DNA of 64,000 bases from Kitasatospora papulosa (GCF_000717245.1 NZ_JNYQ01000001.1:496001-560000), one strand, 5' to 3'. Positions 8,885-17,870 are shown, counted from the first letter of the stretch. The notes: a model not told the origin generated them from the sequence alone. Numbers and translations are program-made.

Positions 8885-11011
8885 TCAGTTGTTGTAGGCG
8901 CTGAAGAACCGTGCAGAGGCGAAGGCCCAGCTGCTGGCGGGGGCGCTCCAGCCGGCGAGCCCGCCGTTGAACAGGGTGTCGGCCCGGGCCGTCCAAGTCC
9001 ACATCTTCACGGTGCCGTCAGCCTGGTGGACCATGGTGGCGAGGTCGTCACGGCCGTCGCCGTTGTAGTCGCCCGTGACGAACTGCATGCGGCTGACGTC
9101 GAGATTGCCGGGAGGGCTGTTGAGCGTGAGCTTGGCGGAACCGAAGCGGTCCTTGCCGTCGACCTTCTCGGAGAGCATGGTGGACGTCTTGTCGCTGCCG
9201 TCTGTGTAGTCGTACCAGACCAGTGCGTCGTCGCGGCCGTCGCCGTTGAAGTCGCCGGCGTGCGGGGTGGTGCGGTTCCAGTCCAGGGAAGAACTCTGCC
9301 ACCACGTGGCGGGAGCGGCGAAACCTCCGTTGGCAGCGGCCGGGAAGACGTAGGTCTTCACCGTGTCGTCGCCCTGGCCGTAAAAGACACTCAGGTCGTC
9401 GCGCCCGTCACCGTTGAAATCGCCGGTGATGAACTTGGTACGGGTACGCAGCCAGGAACCCGTCGGAGCGGACCAGGAGCTGAAAGGTGCGCTGAAGGTG
9501 CCTGTGGCGGTGCTGGTGAACGTCCAGAGTTTGGTGGTCCCGTCAGCGTAGGCGTACCAGACCGCCATGTCGTCGCGGCCATCACCGTTGAAGTCGCCGG
9601 CCTGGGGGGTCATGTAGCTGATGTGGAAGCTGCCTGCCGGGGCGCTCCATGCGGTGTACGGGGTGCCGAAACCGCCGTCGGCCCTGCCGAGCGCGACCCA
9701 CAGCTTGACGCTGGTGTCGCTGTAGCCCTTGAGAACGGCCATGTCCCCACGGCCGTCGCCGTTGAAATCACCGGTGATGTACTTCATCGCCTTCGTGTCC
9801 CAGACGCCGTCCGCGACATCGTAGGACAGGAAGGGCTTGGTGATGGCGCCGTCGGTGCCACCGAGGAAGCTGTGTATGGCGTCTCGACCGTCGGTGTAGT
9901 CGTACCAGGCAGCCATGTCGCTGCGGCCGTCGCCGTTGTAGTCGTGGCGGATGGCCGTTCCACTCGACCAGACCGACTGGGCCTGCGCGTTGAGTACGAC
10001 GAAGTTGCCACGGTCCTGGAGGACGGCGGCGCCGCCGGCGGCGGACGTCCCGGCCTCCCAGAGGTTGGCGGTGTCGGCCGAGTTACGGACGACGAGGTTA
10101 CCGCCGGTGTCCAGCAGCGCGGTCGCACCGGCGTCGGTGGTTCCCGTGGACCAGAGGACCTTGCCCGCGTTGGAAGTGATGGCCAGGTTGCCATCGGTCT
10201 GCATGGTGAGCTTGGCCGAGGCGGAGGCGAGGGTCTCGCCGGGAAGCAGGCGCTGGCCGGGGGTGAGGCGGGAGCCGAGGACGGTGTTGTCCGCTCGGGC
10301 GGCTGTCGCGCCGGTGCGGGTCTCGGTCTCGCCGAAGCAGCCGCCCTGCCATGAACGGCTGCTGACGCCGACGAGTTCGAACTTCCCGCCGACGGCGCGC
10401 AGCAGAGGGCCGCCGGTGTCGCCCTTACATATGGCGTCGGTGGCGCTCTTGCCGGTGATGCCGAGTTCGGTGGCGCCGGCGGTGTCGACGGTGAAGGCCG
10501 CGGTATGGAGCCTGTCAGGCACCCATTCGGTCTTCGTGCGGCCGTATCCGGCAGCTGTGAGGGTGTCGCCCGCGGCGACGGGGGAGTCGGCCACTGCTAC
10601 CGGGGTGATGCCGGTCGCGGGGGTGGCGAGGCGGGCCATGACCAGATCGCGTCCTGCCCGCGGCACCAGATCGACGATCTCGCTGACGTGGCCCCCGGTG
10701 GCGTTCAGATCGGCGCGACCGATCGTGGCCACCGTTTTCAGCGCCGGCTTGCCCACGGGCAGCTCGGTGGTACCGCCGGTGAAGCAGCTGCTTGCGGTCA
10801 AGACCCATTGCGCGTCGACGAGGGCTCCGGTGCATGCCCGTTTGCTGTCGCCGTCACCGATCTCGATCTGGGCGGTGAAGGCATAAGTGCTGTCGGCGAC
10901 CGGAGTCCCGACGATCGCTTGGGCTGGGGAAGTGAGGGTGAGGGCGCCTACGGCTGCTGTGGCGGACAGCAGCGACAGTGCACGCACCGTTTGCGGGCGT
11001 CTGAAGTTCAC
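8885..11011 (-). CDS. Secreted trypsin-fold pseudoprotease with bulb-lectin and FG-GAP repeats
   Basis: 708 residues; GTG at 11011 behind GAGGAA. Sec signal peptide 1-32 (cleavage after AQA, giving an IVG start like mature trypsin). Residues 33-245 have the S1 fold, but the active-site blocks read LTASSCF (Ser75 in place of His57) and CKGDTGGP (Thr199 in place of Ser195); only the Asp (RDLVMARL, Asp122) is kept. Residues ~246-352 are three bulb-type (mannose-binding) lectin repeats (QTDGNLAI, DTGGNLVV, QDRGNFVV, each with a following W). Residues ~357-708 hold six FG-GAP/VCBS repeats with Ca-binding D-x-N-G-D-G-x-x-D loops. Probably an extracellular binding protein without proteolytic activity. 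Confidence 0.88.
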   Translation of the reverse strand: MNFRRPQTVRALSLLSATAAVGALTLTSPAQAIVGTPVADSTYAFTAQIEIGDGDSKRACTGALVDAQWVLTASSCFTGGTTELPVGKPALKTVATIGRADLNATGGHVSEIVDLVPRAGRDLVMARLATPATGITPVAVADSPVAAGDTLTAAGYGRTKTEWVPDRLHTAAFTVDTAGATELGITGKSATDAICKGDTGGPLLRAVGGKFELVGVSSRSWQGGCFGETETRTGATAARADNTVLGSRLTPGQRLLPGETLASASAKLTMQTDGNLAITSNAGKVLWSTGTTDAGATALLDTGGNLVVRNSADTANLWEAGTSAAGGAAVLQDRGNFVVLNAQAQSVWSSGTAIRHDYNGDGRSDMAAWYDYTDGRDAIHSFLGGTDGAITKPFLSYDVADGVWDTKAMKYITGDFNGDGRGDMAVLKGYSDTSVKLWVALGRADGGFGTPYTAWSAPAGSFHISYMTPQAGDFNGDGRDDMAVWYAYADGTTKLWTFTSTATGTFSAPFSSWSAPTGSWLRTRTKFITGDFNGDGRDDLSVFYGQGDDTVKTYVFPAAANGGFAAPATWWQSSSLDWNRTTPHAGDFNGDGRDDALVWYDYTDGSDKTSTMLSEKVDGKDRFGSAKLTLNSPPGNLDVSRMQFVTGDYNGDGRDDLATMVHQADGTVKMWTWTARADTLFNGGLAGWSAPASSWAFASARFFSAYNN

Positions 11012-11126
11012 TTGTGTTCCTCGACTGGGTATCGGAGCGGGCGGGCCCGGAGTTACGTTGTCGCAGGCCGGACCTTGCCGCCGGGCCTCTTCGTCGGTGG
11101 CGGTTCGGAAGACCTGCCGCGCCGTG

Positions 11127-12974
11127 TCAGACGACGCTGCCGCTCCAGTGCCTGACAGGTGCCTGTACGTCGGTGCCCGTGCTGGTGAAGGAGAACAGGG
11201 AGTCGATACGTCGGCCGTCGGCGGTCGTCCCGGAGCGGTAGAGGACGCCGATGTCGTCCTTGCCGTCCTTGTTGAAGTCGCCGCTCACGGGCTGGCTCGC
11301 GGCCCAGCTGAAGGACCCGGTGCTCGTCCAGGCCTCACGGGGCGCGGCGAAGTCGGTGCCGTCGCTGGTGAGGGTGAAGAGCGCGGACTGGTGGACGCCT
11401 TCTGCGGTGGTGCCGCGGTTGTAGAGGATGCCGATATCGGCTCTGCCGTCTCCGCTGTAGTCGCCCGAGGTCAGCTTGCTGGCACTCCAGTTGAATGATC
11501 CGCTGCTGGTCCAGGACTTGCGGGGGTTGTTGAAGACGGTGCCGTCGCTGAGGAAGGTGTAGAGGGAGGAGACGAACTTGCCGTCGGCCGACTTGCCTCC
11601 GTTGTAGAGCACGGCGACGTCGTCCTTGCCGTCCTTGTTGTAGTCGCCGGAGGTGACCTGGCCGGCGGACCAGGTGAATCCGCCGGTGGTGGTCCATGTC
11701 TTGCGGGCGGTGAAGTCGGTGCCGTTACTGGTGAAGGTGTAGAGGGAGGAGACGGCGCCGGTGTCGGAGGTTCCGTTGTCATAGAAGACGGCAACGTCGT
11801 CCTTGCCGTCCCCGTTGTAATCGCCGGAGGTCACCTTGCTGACAGCCCAGTTGAATCCGCCGGTGGTGGTCCATGACTTGCGGGGGGCCTTGAAGCCGGT
11901 GCCGGTGCTGGTGAAGGTGTAGAGGGAGGAGACGGCGCCGGTGTCGGAGGTTCCGCTGTCGTAGAAGACGGCAACGTCGTCCTTGCCGTCTCCGTCGAAG
12001 TCGCCCGCCGTCAGCTTGCTCTTGCTCCAGGTGAAGCCACCGGGCGTGCTCCACACGTTCTTGGGAGCGGCGAAGCCGGTGCTGGTCGCGTAGAAGGCGA
12101 ACAGCGAGGACCGGTTCTTGCCCTCGGGGGAGGTGCCGTTGTCGTAGAAGGCGGCGATGTCCTCCCTGCCGTCCGCGTTGAAGTCGCCGGAGGTGACCTG
12201 CGACTCACCGGGCAGGGCGCGGACCTGTTGCACCCACTCGGTGATGTCGTCGAGGCGGGTCTCCACGGCGCCGGTGCGGGTCTCCTCGGAGCCGAGGCAG
12301 CCGGCCTGCCAGGACGCGCTGTGCACGGCGACGAGTTCGGCCTTGCCGTTCGTCTCGCGCAGCGCGGGACCGCCGGCGTCGCCCTTGCAGATGCTGCCGC
12401 CGTCCCGGGTCACGGCGACGGTGGTGGCATCGGCCTGTGTGACCGTGAACGCACCGGCGTGCAGGCGGTCGGGCACCCAGGTGTCGGCGGTGCGGCCGTA
12501 GCCCACGGCCTGCAGCGTCTCACCGGCGGTGGGCGGGGTGGCGGCCAGGAGGGCCGGGGTGATGTCGGTGACCGGGGTGGCGAGCTTGGCCATCACCAGG
12601 TCGCGGTCCGCCCTGGGCACCAGCTCGGTGATCTCGACGACTTGGCCGGCGGTGCCGGTCAGGTCCCTACGCCCGATGGTCGCCGTGGCCTTCTCGGCCG
12701 GTGCGCCGGCGGGTACCGGGAAGGCGGGCTGCCCGGCGGCCGCGAAGCAGCTGCTGGCGGTGAGGACGTACTGGGCGTCGACGAGGGAGCCGGTGCAGGC
12801 ACGGCTGGTCTCGCCTGCACCGATCTGGATCTGCGCGGTGAAGGCGTAGGCGTTGTCGGCTACGGCGTCACCGATGACGGCCTGGGCGGGGCTGGTGAGG
12901 GTGAGGGCGCCGACTGCGGCCGTGGCGGCCAGCAGCGATAGGGCGCGCACTCTGCGGGAAGGGTTGAGGTTCAC
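11127..12974 (-). CDS. Secreted trypsin-fold pseudoprotease with FG-GAP repeats (paralogue)
   Basis: 615 residues from GTG 12974, which has AAGGAA upstream and aligns with its neighbour's start; a longer open frame begins at 13046 without support. Signal peptide 1-32 nearly identical to the paralogue (ends AQA). S1-like region 33-255 with Ser75 at the His57 position (LTASSCF), Asp125 kept, and Ala200 at the Ser195 position (CKGDAGGP): both catalytic residues lost. No lectin domain. Residues ~258-615 contain six FG-GAP-type repeats of ~60 residues (GDFNADGREDIAAFY and variants), recently homogenised at DNA level with a 180-bp period. Inferred extracellular calcium-dependent binding protein. 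Confidence 0.87.
   Translation of the reverse strand: MNLNPSRRVRALSLLAATAAVGALTLTSPAQAVIGDAVADNAYAFTAQIQIGAGETSRACTGSLVDAQYVLTASSCFAAAGQPAFPVPAGAPAEKATATIGRRDLTGTAGQVVEITELVPRADRDLVMAKLATPVTDITPALLAATPPTAGETLQAVGYGRTADTWVPDRLHAGAFTVTQADATTVAVTRDGGSICKGDAGGPALRETNGKAELVAVHSASWQAGCLGSEETRTGAVETRLDDITEWVQQVRALPGESQVTSGDFNADGREDIAAFYDNGTSPEGKNRSSLFAFYATSTGFAAPKNVWSTPGGFTWSKSKLTAGDFDGDGKDDVAVFYDSGTSDTGAVSSLYTFTSTGTGFKAPRKSWTTTGGFNWAVSKVTSGDYNGDGKDDVAVFYDNGTSDTGAVSSLYTFTSNGTDFTARKTWTTTGGFTWSAGQVTSGDYNKDGKDDVAVLYNGGKSADGKFVSSLYTFLSDGTVFNNPRKSWTSSGSFNWSASKLTSGDYSGDGRADIGILYNRGTTAEGVHQSALFTLTSDGTDFAAPREAWTSTGSFSWAASQPVSGDFNKDGKDDIGVLYRSGTTADGRRIDSLFSFTSTGTDVQAPVRHWSGSVV
11731..11990. repeat. 180-bp direct repeats inside the FG-GAP coding region
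   Basis: Positions 11731-11810 and 11911-11990 are almost identical and exactly 180 bp apart (60 codons, one FG-GAP unit). The flanking units at ~11551-11640 are more diverged. This suggests recent unit duplication or gene conversion. Confidence 0.8.
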
Positions 12975-13133
12975 GTGGGTTCCTTGCAGTTTGGGCAAAG
13001 AGACGGATGGGTTCCAGGCGACGCAGCGGCGTCTGCGCTTGGTCACAGGCCAGGCGGGGGTCGGCGAACGCTTCTCCCGAATTTGGTCTGTGCTGCATCC
13101 GGTCTGCTGGGAGCTGCCTGAGCGCGAACCGGG

Positions 13134-13649
13134 TCAGCCGGTGATGCGGAGCTCGACGAGGACGGAGCGGGCGCCGCCGACGGTGCCTTCGCCAACGCTT
13201 GCGAAGCCGCCTGCTTCGACGTCCACGGTCGTGGTCTTGCCCCCTGCGGTGAGGTCGGCGCTGACGGGCTGCTCGGAGGTGGCGAGCTCGAGCATGAACA
13301 CCCGGGGGAGTTCAAGCGTGAGGTAGCCAGTTTTGGCGGTGGCGCGGAAGCAGTACTCGTCTGCCCTGCCCACGGCCGGGTCACCGACGGTCCTGACAAG
13401 GATCTGGTCCTCGGCGGGGTCGCAGTCGGCCAGGAGGATGTGGCCGTCACCCTTTTTCAGGATGATGCCCTTGGTCGCCAGGATGTCGGCGGCGCCGGGA
13501 TAGGAAAAGTCCTCGACTGCTGACGGCGGGACCTCTTCACCCACTGCGGACGCGGTGGTTTCGGAGGCGAAAGCGAGCGGCACACCGATCAACGCCGCCA
13601 GGGCGCCCATCGCTCCTGAAATGAACAATGCGCGCGTACGGAAAGTCAT
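13134..13649 (-). CDS. Small secreted protein of unknown function
   Basis: 171 residues; ATG at 13649 behind a good AAAGGA. An upstream in-frame region to 13712 has no ribosome site. Sec signal peptide 1-29 (hydrophobic GALAALIGVPLAFA, cleavage before SE). The mature part has two cysteines (in ADCDP and EYCFR) that could form a disulfide, and beta-rich segments ending in LVELRITG. I do not recognise a family with certainty. It is the first of three same-strand secreted-protein genes and divergent from the toxin gene at 14134, sharing the AT-richer spacer. A link to the toxin is only positional. Confidence 0.8.
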   Translation of the reverse strand: MTFRTRALFISGAMGALAALIGVPLAFASETTASAVGEEVPPSAVEDFSYPGAADILATKGIILKKGDGHILLADCDPAEDQILVRTVGDPAVGRADEYCFRATAKTGYLTLELPRVFMLELATSEQPVSADLTAGGKTTTVDVEAGGFASVGEGTVGGARSVLVELRITG

Positions 13650-14133
13650 TCGGATTCCTTTCGGGCGTGACAGCCCGCGAACCCGGAGGCCCCCGCCCAG
13701 ATATGTGTGCAAAAAGTAAAGGGTGTAAGTGCAATGTAGCCGGAGAGTGATGGAACGTCAAACAGTCGAATTGCGGGTAAGGTCGCCATAATGATTCATT
13801 ATCTCGCTATATGTCCGTTTGGGTGGGTGTCCATAATTGCGACCAATGCTGCATTTCGGTCCATGGTTCTTGTTCGCTCGCTCCTGGGCTCCGTTGCGCT
13901 CTGGAGGTGTTCGAGGCGAAGGTGTGTGAAAGCTTCAAGACTGCAAACAGGCCGAAAGTCGCTGTCCCTTGCGCTCTCCCGTGTTTCACAAAAGGGGCAG
14001 TTTGGACTTGTCTTGTCTGGATTTCCTTTACGATCGCGGTGTCGATATTCGGAGATCGGTAGTGGGAGTTACCGACATCAGAGACGGAAAATCCGTGAAG
14101 CGAAGATTCACCCGACCTGACCACCGGAGGGGC
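13650..14133. other. 484-bp divergent spacer, AT-richer, between the secreted-protein genes and the toxin gene
   Basis: Visibly lower GC than the rest of the window, with runs such as ATAATGATTCATTAT near 13790. Open frames here have no ribosome site or normal codon pattern. It must contain the promoters of both divergent transcription units; I could not pick convincing -35/-10 pairs. No inverted repeat of note. Confidence 0.5.
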
Positions 14134-17100
14134 ATGCGCCGCGCGACACGCGCCCTTGTCCTGAGCCTGCTGCCGCTGGCCCTCACTTTTGGCTCGCTCG
14201 GGTCACCACCCGCTACAGCAGCAGAGCCTGATGTTGCCGCCGGACAGTTGGCGGCCTTGGCAGAGGCGACGCCGACCGACCGTGGCCGGGTAGTGGACTA
14301 TTGGAAGACGGGAGGCCCTGGTCTCAGGGCAGCCGCCGAGGTCGCTCTGGTGGGTACCGACGAAGACGTAGCAAGGTTTCTCGCGCAGGCACCCCAGTAC
14401 CAGTACCAAGACAGCAGGGTGGCTGTGGCGATGATCGCCTCGGTGAGTGGCCAGAGCCTGCTGGAGGCCGCTCGTCTCGCTCTCGGAGCCGACGATCCCG
14501 CCCAGTTGAAGACATTCCTGGAAGACGGCTGGAAAACTCCGATGGAGCAGGACCAGCGAGTGCGTGTCGCGCAGATCGTGGACGCTGGTGGACCCGGCGT
14601 GCAAGAGGCGGGGCGTGCAGCGCTGAACGGCGCGTCCGGGGATCTCAAAGCCTTCCTGGAGGAGGGGCAATACGTTCAGCGGGAGCAGGACGAGCGTGTT
14701 CAGCTTGTCCAGATCCTGAGCATCGGCGGTCCCAATGTGCGAGCCGCGGGTCGCCTCGCGCTTAGTGGCTCTGCCGACGAGATCCGGGAGTTCCTGGAAG
14801 TTGGTCAGCATGTAGCGCGTTCCAGGGACCAGGAGTACGCCAGCGTGGCGCAACTCGCCGAGCAGGCTCGGGAAGCCGGCCGGCAGGCTGCCATCGAGAC
14901 GACCGCAGCGAAGGAAACGTCAGCGCGTGCCGTCGCAGCGGCAGCGCTTGCGAAGAAGGCGGCGGAGCGCGCACGTGACGAGACGGAGGCGGCTAGGAAC
15001 GATTCCCTGGCCGCTGCGTCCGCTGCCTCCCGCGCCGCTTCGGCGGCGAAGCAGGCTGCTGCGGCAGCCCAGCAAGCAATTGATGCGGCACGTGCGGCGA
15101 ACAACTCCGCCAATGTGGCAGCCAGTGCCGCTGCTCAAGCGGCGTCTGCGGCCGCAGGCGCCGCGCAGGCTGCGTCGCGTGCCCGCAACGCGGCTGCGGG
15201 TGCAGCCACAGATGCCACTCAGGCTGAATCCTCGCGTAAGGCTGCCCAAGAAGCGCGGACTGCCGCCAAGGGAGCGAGGCTCGCTGCAGGCGCCGCCGAG
15301 CAGGCCGGCGTTGCCGCGACCGCCGCGGGTGACGCGGCCCAGGCAGCAGCGGGGGCCGGTGCCAATGCCATTGCGGCCGCCAATGCGGCCGGCCAGGCAA
15401 GCGAGTATGCCGATCAAGCCGGAGCGCACTCCGCACAAGCGAGTACCGCTGCTGCGGCCACCCGCCGTCACGCGGCTGAGGCGACCCGTGCGGCCAACGC
15501 GGCCGTCGCCCTCTCCCGCAAGTCAGCAGCCGCCGCCAACGAAGCTCGGGACGCGGCGAACTCTGCTGCCAACCACGCGGAGAACGCGGCCGACGCTGCC
15601 GACGAAGCCGCGGAACACGCCGGTGAGGCGGCCACAGCCGCGACCAAGTCCACCGCGCATGCCGCGGCCGCTCAGGCAGCAGCGAACACGGCTACGGACG
15701 CGGTCAAGAAGGCCAACGAAGTGCACGCTCTGGCTCGCCAGATCGAGGCCGAAGAGCTGACCGCCCGAACCAACGCTGCCATAGAGCGGGCCCGTGATCA
15801 GAAGGAACAGCAGGATGCCCGTAAGGCGGCCGGTGAGGCGTCGGTCGAAGAGTTGAAGGATCTTGACGCGGACGCCCAGCGCCTGGCCGCAACAGCTGCT
15901 GAGTCCGGAGCTGACATTCCGGTTCTCGCGGAGGAGGGCCGGGAGATCGCACTCCGGACCCTGCAGATCCGGGGGCCCTGGAGCGGTGCGGCCGCTGAAG
16001 TTGCTTTGGCCGGCGCGGACGATGTGGTCGTCGAGTACATCCGTACCGGCAGAGCGGAAGCTGTCGAGCAGGACAACCGCACTCGTGTGGAGACCCTCGC
16101 CCTGGAATCGCCGTCCGACAAAATTCGTGCTGCGGCCGAGACAGCGCTCACGGGCGACCAGGCATCCATCAACACCTTCCTGACTGAGGGTCAGTACCAG
16201 GCCTTCACCGATGACCTGCGCGTCTACATCACGCAGGTCATCTCAGTGGGGGGCGAGGTGGTTCGAGATGCGGGGCGTGCGGCGCTGGCATCGGGATCGG
16301 TCGACGCCTACAGGCAGTTCGCCACCACCGGTCAGTACGCTGCCCGAACCCAGGACGAACGTGTTCGTGCTGCCCAGCTCATCGCCAGTGGTGGTGCTGA
16401 AGTCAAGGCTGGTGCCCGCGTTGCTCTGGAAGGCCCGGAGCAGCAGCTGCACGAATTTATCAAGAACGGTCAATACAGGGCAAAACGCCAAGATGAGCTC
16501 AGTGCCACGCACGTTGCCCAGGTCGACCAGCTGATCGCCCAAGCGTCTCGTTCCGCTGCTACGGCACAGCGGGACGCTTCACTCGCTCAAGAGGTCGCGG
16601 CGAAGGCCCGCAAGGCCGCGGCGGAGGCTGCCGTCTACGCGCAACAGGCCAAGGATTCGGCGGCTGACGCTCAGGGTTATGCCGCGCAAGCGGTTCAGTC
16701 AGCCAAGGACGCGGAGGCCTCCGCGGCGAATGCCGCCGCCTCGGCAACGGCTGCGCGCAATGCCCAAGCTGACGCGAACCAAGCCGTCACGCGAGCAGTT
16801 CAGTACGCCACGGAAGCCGAAGCGTCGGCCGGCTGGGCGCGCAACTCCGCCGCCGCCGCGTGGGCGGATGTCGAGCAAGCGCGCAGGGCCGCCACTGCTG
16901 CAGGCAAGGATGCCGAGGCGGCCGACCAAGCGGCTACGGAGGCATTTTCGGCGGCTGTCGCCAAGCAGCAGGCGGAACTCAAGGAGTGGCGCGAATCAGA
17001 GGAAGCCTGGCGGCAGGCTGAAGCGGAAGAGGGACCGGCCGAAGAAACAGATGACGGCTGGATACCGGACTGGCTGGAAGCAGGAGCTGAGACTTTCGGC

Positions 17101-17643
17101 ATCTACGCCACTTCGATTCTGGGTAACCCCGATATCTGGATAGGTGCAGGCGAGATGGCCCTGGGTGTCGTCATGATGGGGGGCGGGATGGGTGAAGGGC
17201 TCCTCGGAGGTGCCGTCTGTCTCACCGGAGTCGGTTGTCTTGCCGGCGCTCCTGCAATTGCCATGAGCGCAGGGCTCATCGTCTCAGGTGCCTACGGCGC
17301 CGCCGACGGGATCGGCCGATTCGATCAGGGTCTCGGAACGGCGCTTCGCGAGGCTCAGGCGAGGCAAAGCGCAACCCAGAAGGTGGTAACCGGCCCTGTT
17401 CCCGCGCCGTCGACGCTCAAGGGGTTCCCCAGCGCGCAGCGGGCCAAGCCCAAGACGCCTGTGCAGGGCGGTGGAGGCCTGCGCAAGCGCTGGAAGGACG
17501 GCAAGGGAACGATCTACGAGTGGGACTCTCAGCATGGGGCGGTAGAGAAGTACAATAAGCGCGGAAAACACCAGGGGGAGTTTGACCCTGATACCGGAGC
17601 TCAGACCAAGCCCGCCGACCCCAGCAGAGAAGTGCAGCCATGA
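14134..17643 (+). CDS. Secreted ALF-repeat polymorphic toxin with C-terminal colicin E3-type 16S rRNase domain
   Basis: 1,169 residues from ATG 14134 (GGAGG upstream); a GTG at 14095 is an alternative. Signal peptide 1-31 ending in ATAAE. Four ALF repeats of ~46 residues at ~53-235, alanine-rich heptad-like coiled coil ~240-550, four more ALF repeats ~601-787, second Ala-rich coil ~795-955, then a Gly-rich hydrophobic segment ~985-1060. Residues ~1116-1169 match the cytotoxic domain of colicin E3/cloacin DF13: KRW, then IYEWDSQHG, then FDPDTG and DPSR. Residues equivalent to E3 catalytic Asp510, His513, Glu517 and Arg545 are Asp1131, His1134, Glu1138 and Arg1165. The family cuts 16S rRNA at the decoding site. 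Overlaps the immunity gene by 4 bp. Confidence 0.9.
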   Translation: MRRATRALVLSLLPLALTFGSLGSPPATAAEPDVAAGQLAALAEATPTDRGRVVDYWKTGGPGLRAAAEVALVGTDEDVARFLAQAPQYQYQDSRVAVAMIASVSGQSLLEAARLALGADDPAQLKTFLEDGWKTPMEQDQRVRVAQIVDAGGPGVQEAGRAALNGASGDLKAFLEEGQYVQREQDERVQLVQILSIGGPNVRAAGRLALSGSADEIREFLEVGQHVARSRDQEYASVAQLAEQAREAGRQAAIETTAAKETSARAVAAAALAKKAAERARDETEAARNDSLAAASAASRAASAAKQAAAAAQQAIDAARAANNSANVAASAAAQAASAAAGAAQAASRARNAAAGAATDATQAESSRKAAQEARTAAKGARLAAGAAEQAGVAATAAGDAAQAAAGAGANAIAAANAAGQASEYADQAGAHSAQASTAAAATRRHAAEATRAANAAVALSRKSAAAANEARDAANSAANHAENAADAADEAAEHAGEAATAATKSTAHAAAAQAAANTATDAVKKANEVHALARQIEAEELTARTNAAIERARDQKEQQDARKAAGEASVEELKDLDADAQRLAATAAESGADIPVLAEEGREIALRTLQIRGPWSGAAAEVALAGADDVVVEYIRTGRAEAVEQDNRTRVETLALESPSDKIRAAAETALTGDQASINTFLTEGQYQAFTDDLRVYITQVISVGGEVVRDAGRAALASGSVDAYRQFATTGQYAARTQDERVRAAQLIASGGAEVKAGARVALEGPEQQLHEFIKNGQYRAKRQDELSATHVAQVDQLIAQASRSAATAQRDASLAQEVAAKARKAAAEAAVYAQQAKDSAADAQGYAAQAVQSAKDAEASAANAAASATAARNAQADANQAVTRAVQYATEAEASAGWARNSAAAAWADVEQARRAATAAGKDAEAADQAATEAFSAAVAKQQAELKEWRESEEAWRQAEAEEGPAEETDDGWIPDWLEAGAETFGIYATSILGNPDIWIGAGEMALGVVMMGGGMGEGLLGGAVCLTGVGCLAGAPAIAMSAGLIVSGAYGAADGIGRFDQGLGTALREAQARQSATQKVVTGPVPAPSTLKGFPSAQRAKPKTPVQGGGGLRKRWKDGKGTIYEWDSQHGAVEKYNKRGKHQGEFDPDTGAQTKPADPSREVQP

Positions 17644-17870
17644 AATTTGTGATTGTTTCCTACAAAGGGGAGTCGGACGAGCCGGACGGCGAGTTCGACA
17701 TATCCGAAGTTGGTGGGGATTCCCTCGCAAGGATTCTTGGGAGGGAGTCGGGGAGTCTGGTGGACGTGTATCCGATCAACGAAAGTCAAGCTGAGGCTCT
17801 CGGCAGGCTGACGGGGATGACATTCGATCTGTCCACACACGAATACTTCTTGGAAGCCCTCGCGGATTGA
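17640..17870 (+). CDS. Probable immunity protein to the E3-type rRNase toxin
   Basis: 76 residues; its ATG overlaps the toxin stop (ATGA, 17640-17643), as expected for a coupled toxin-immunity pair. Strongly acidic (about 16 Asp/Glu against 5 Lys/Arg), complementing the basic toxin domain, as in the E3-Im3 pair. No signal peptide, so it stays in the producer's cytoplasm where the ribosomes are. Similarity to Im3 is not obvious beyond a C-terminal D-x-S-x-x-E-Y-F block resembling the Im3 DISDNEYF segment. Assignment rests on position, size and charge. Confidence 0.75.
   Translation: MKFVIVSYKGESDEPDGEFDISEVGGDSLARILGRESGSLVDVYPINESQAEALGRLTGMTFDLSTHEYFLEALAD

Noticed and set aside
13791..14120. 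Open frames on both strands in the toxin spacer
   Set aside because: No ribosome sites, mixed composition, no recognisable sequence.
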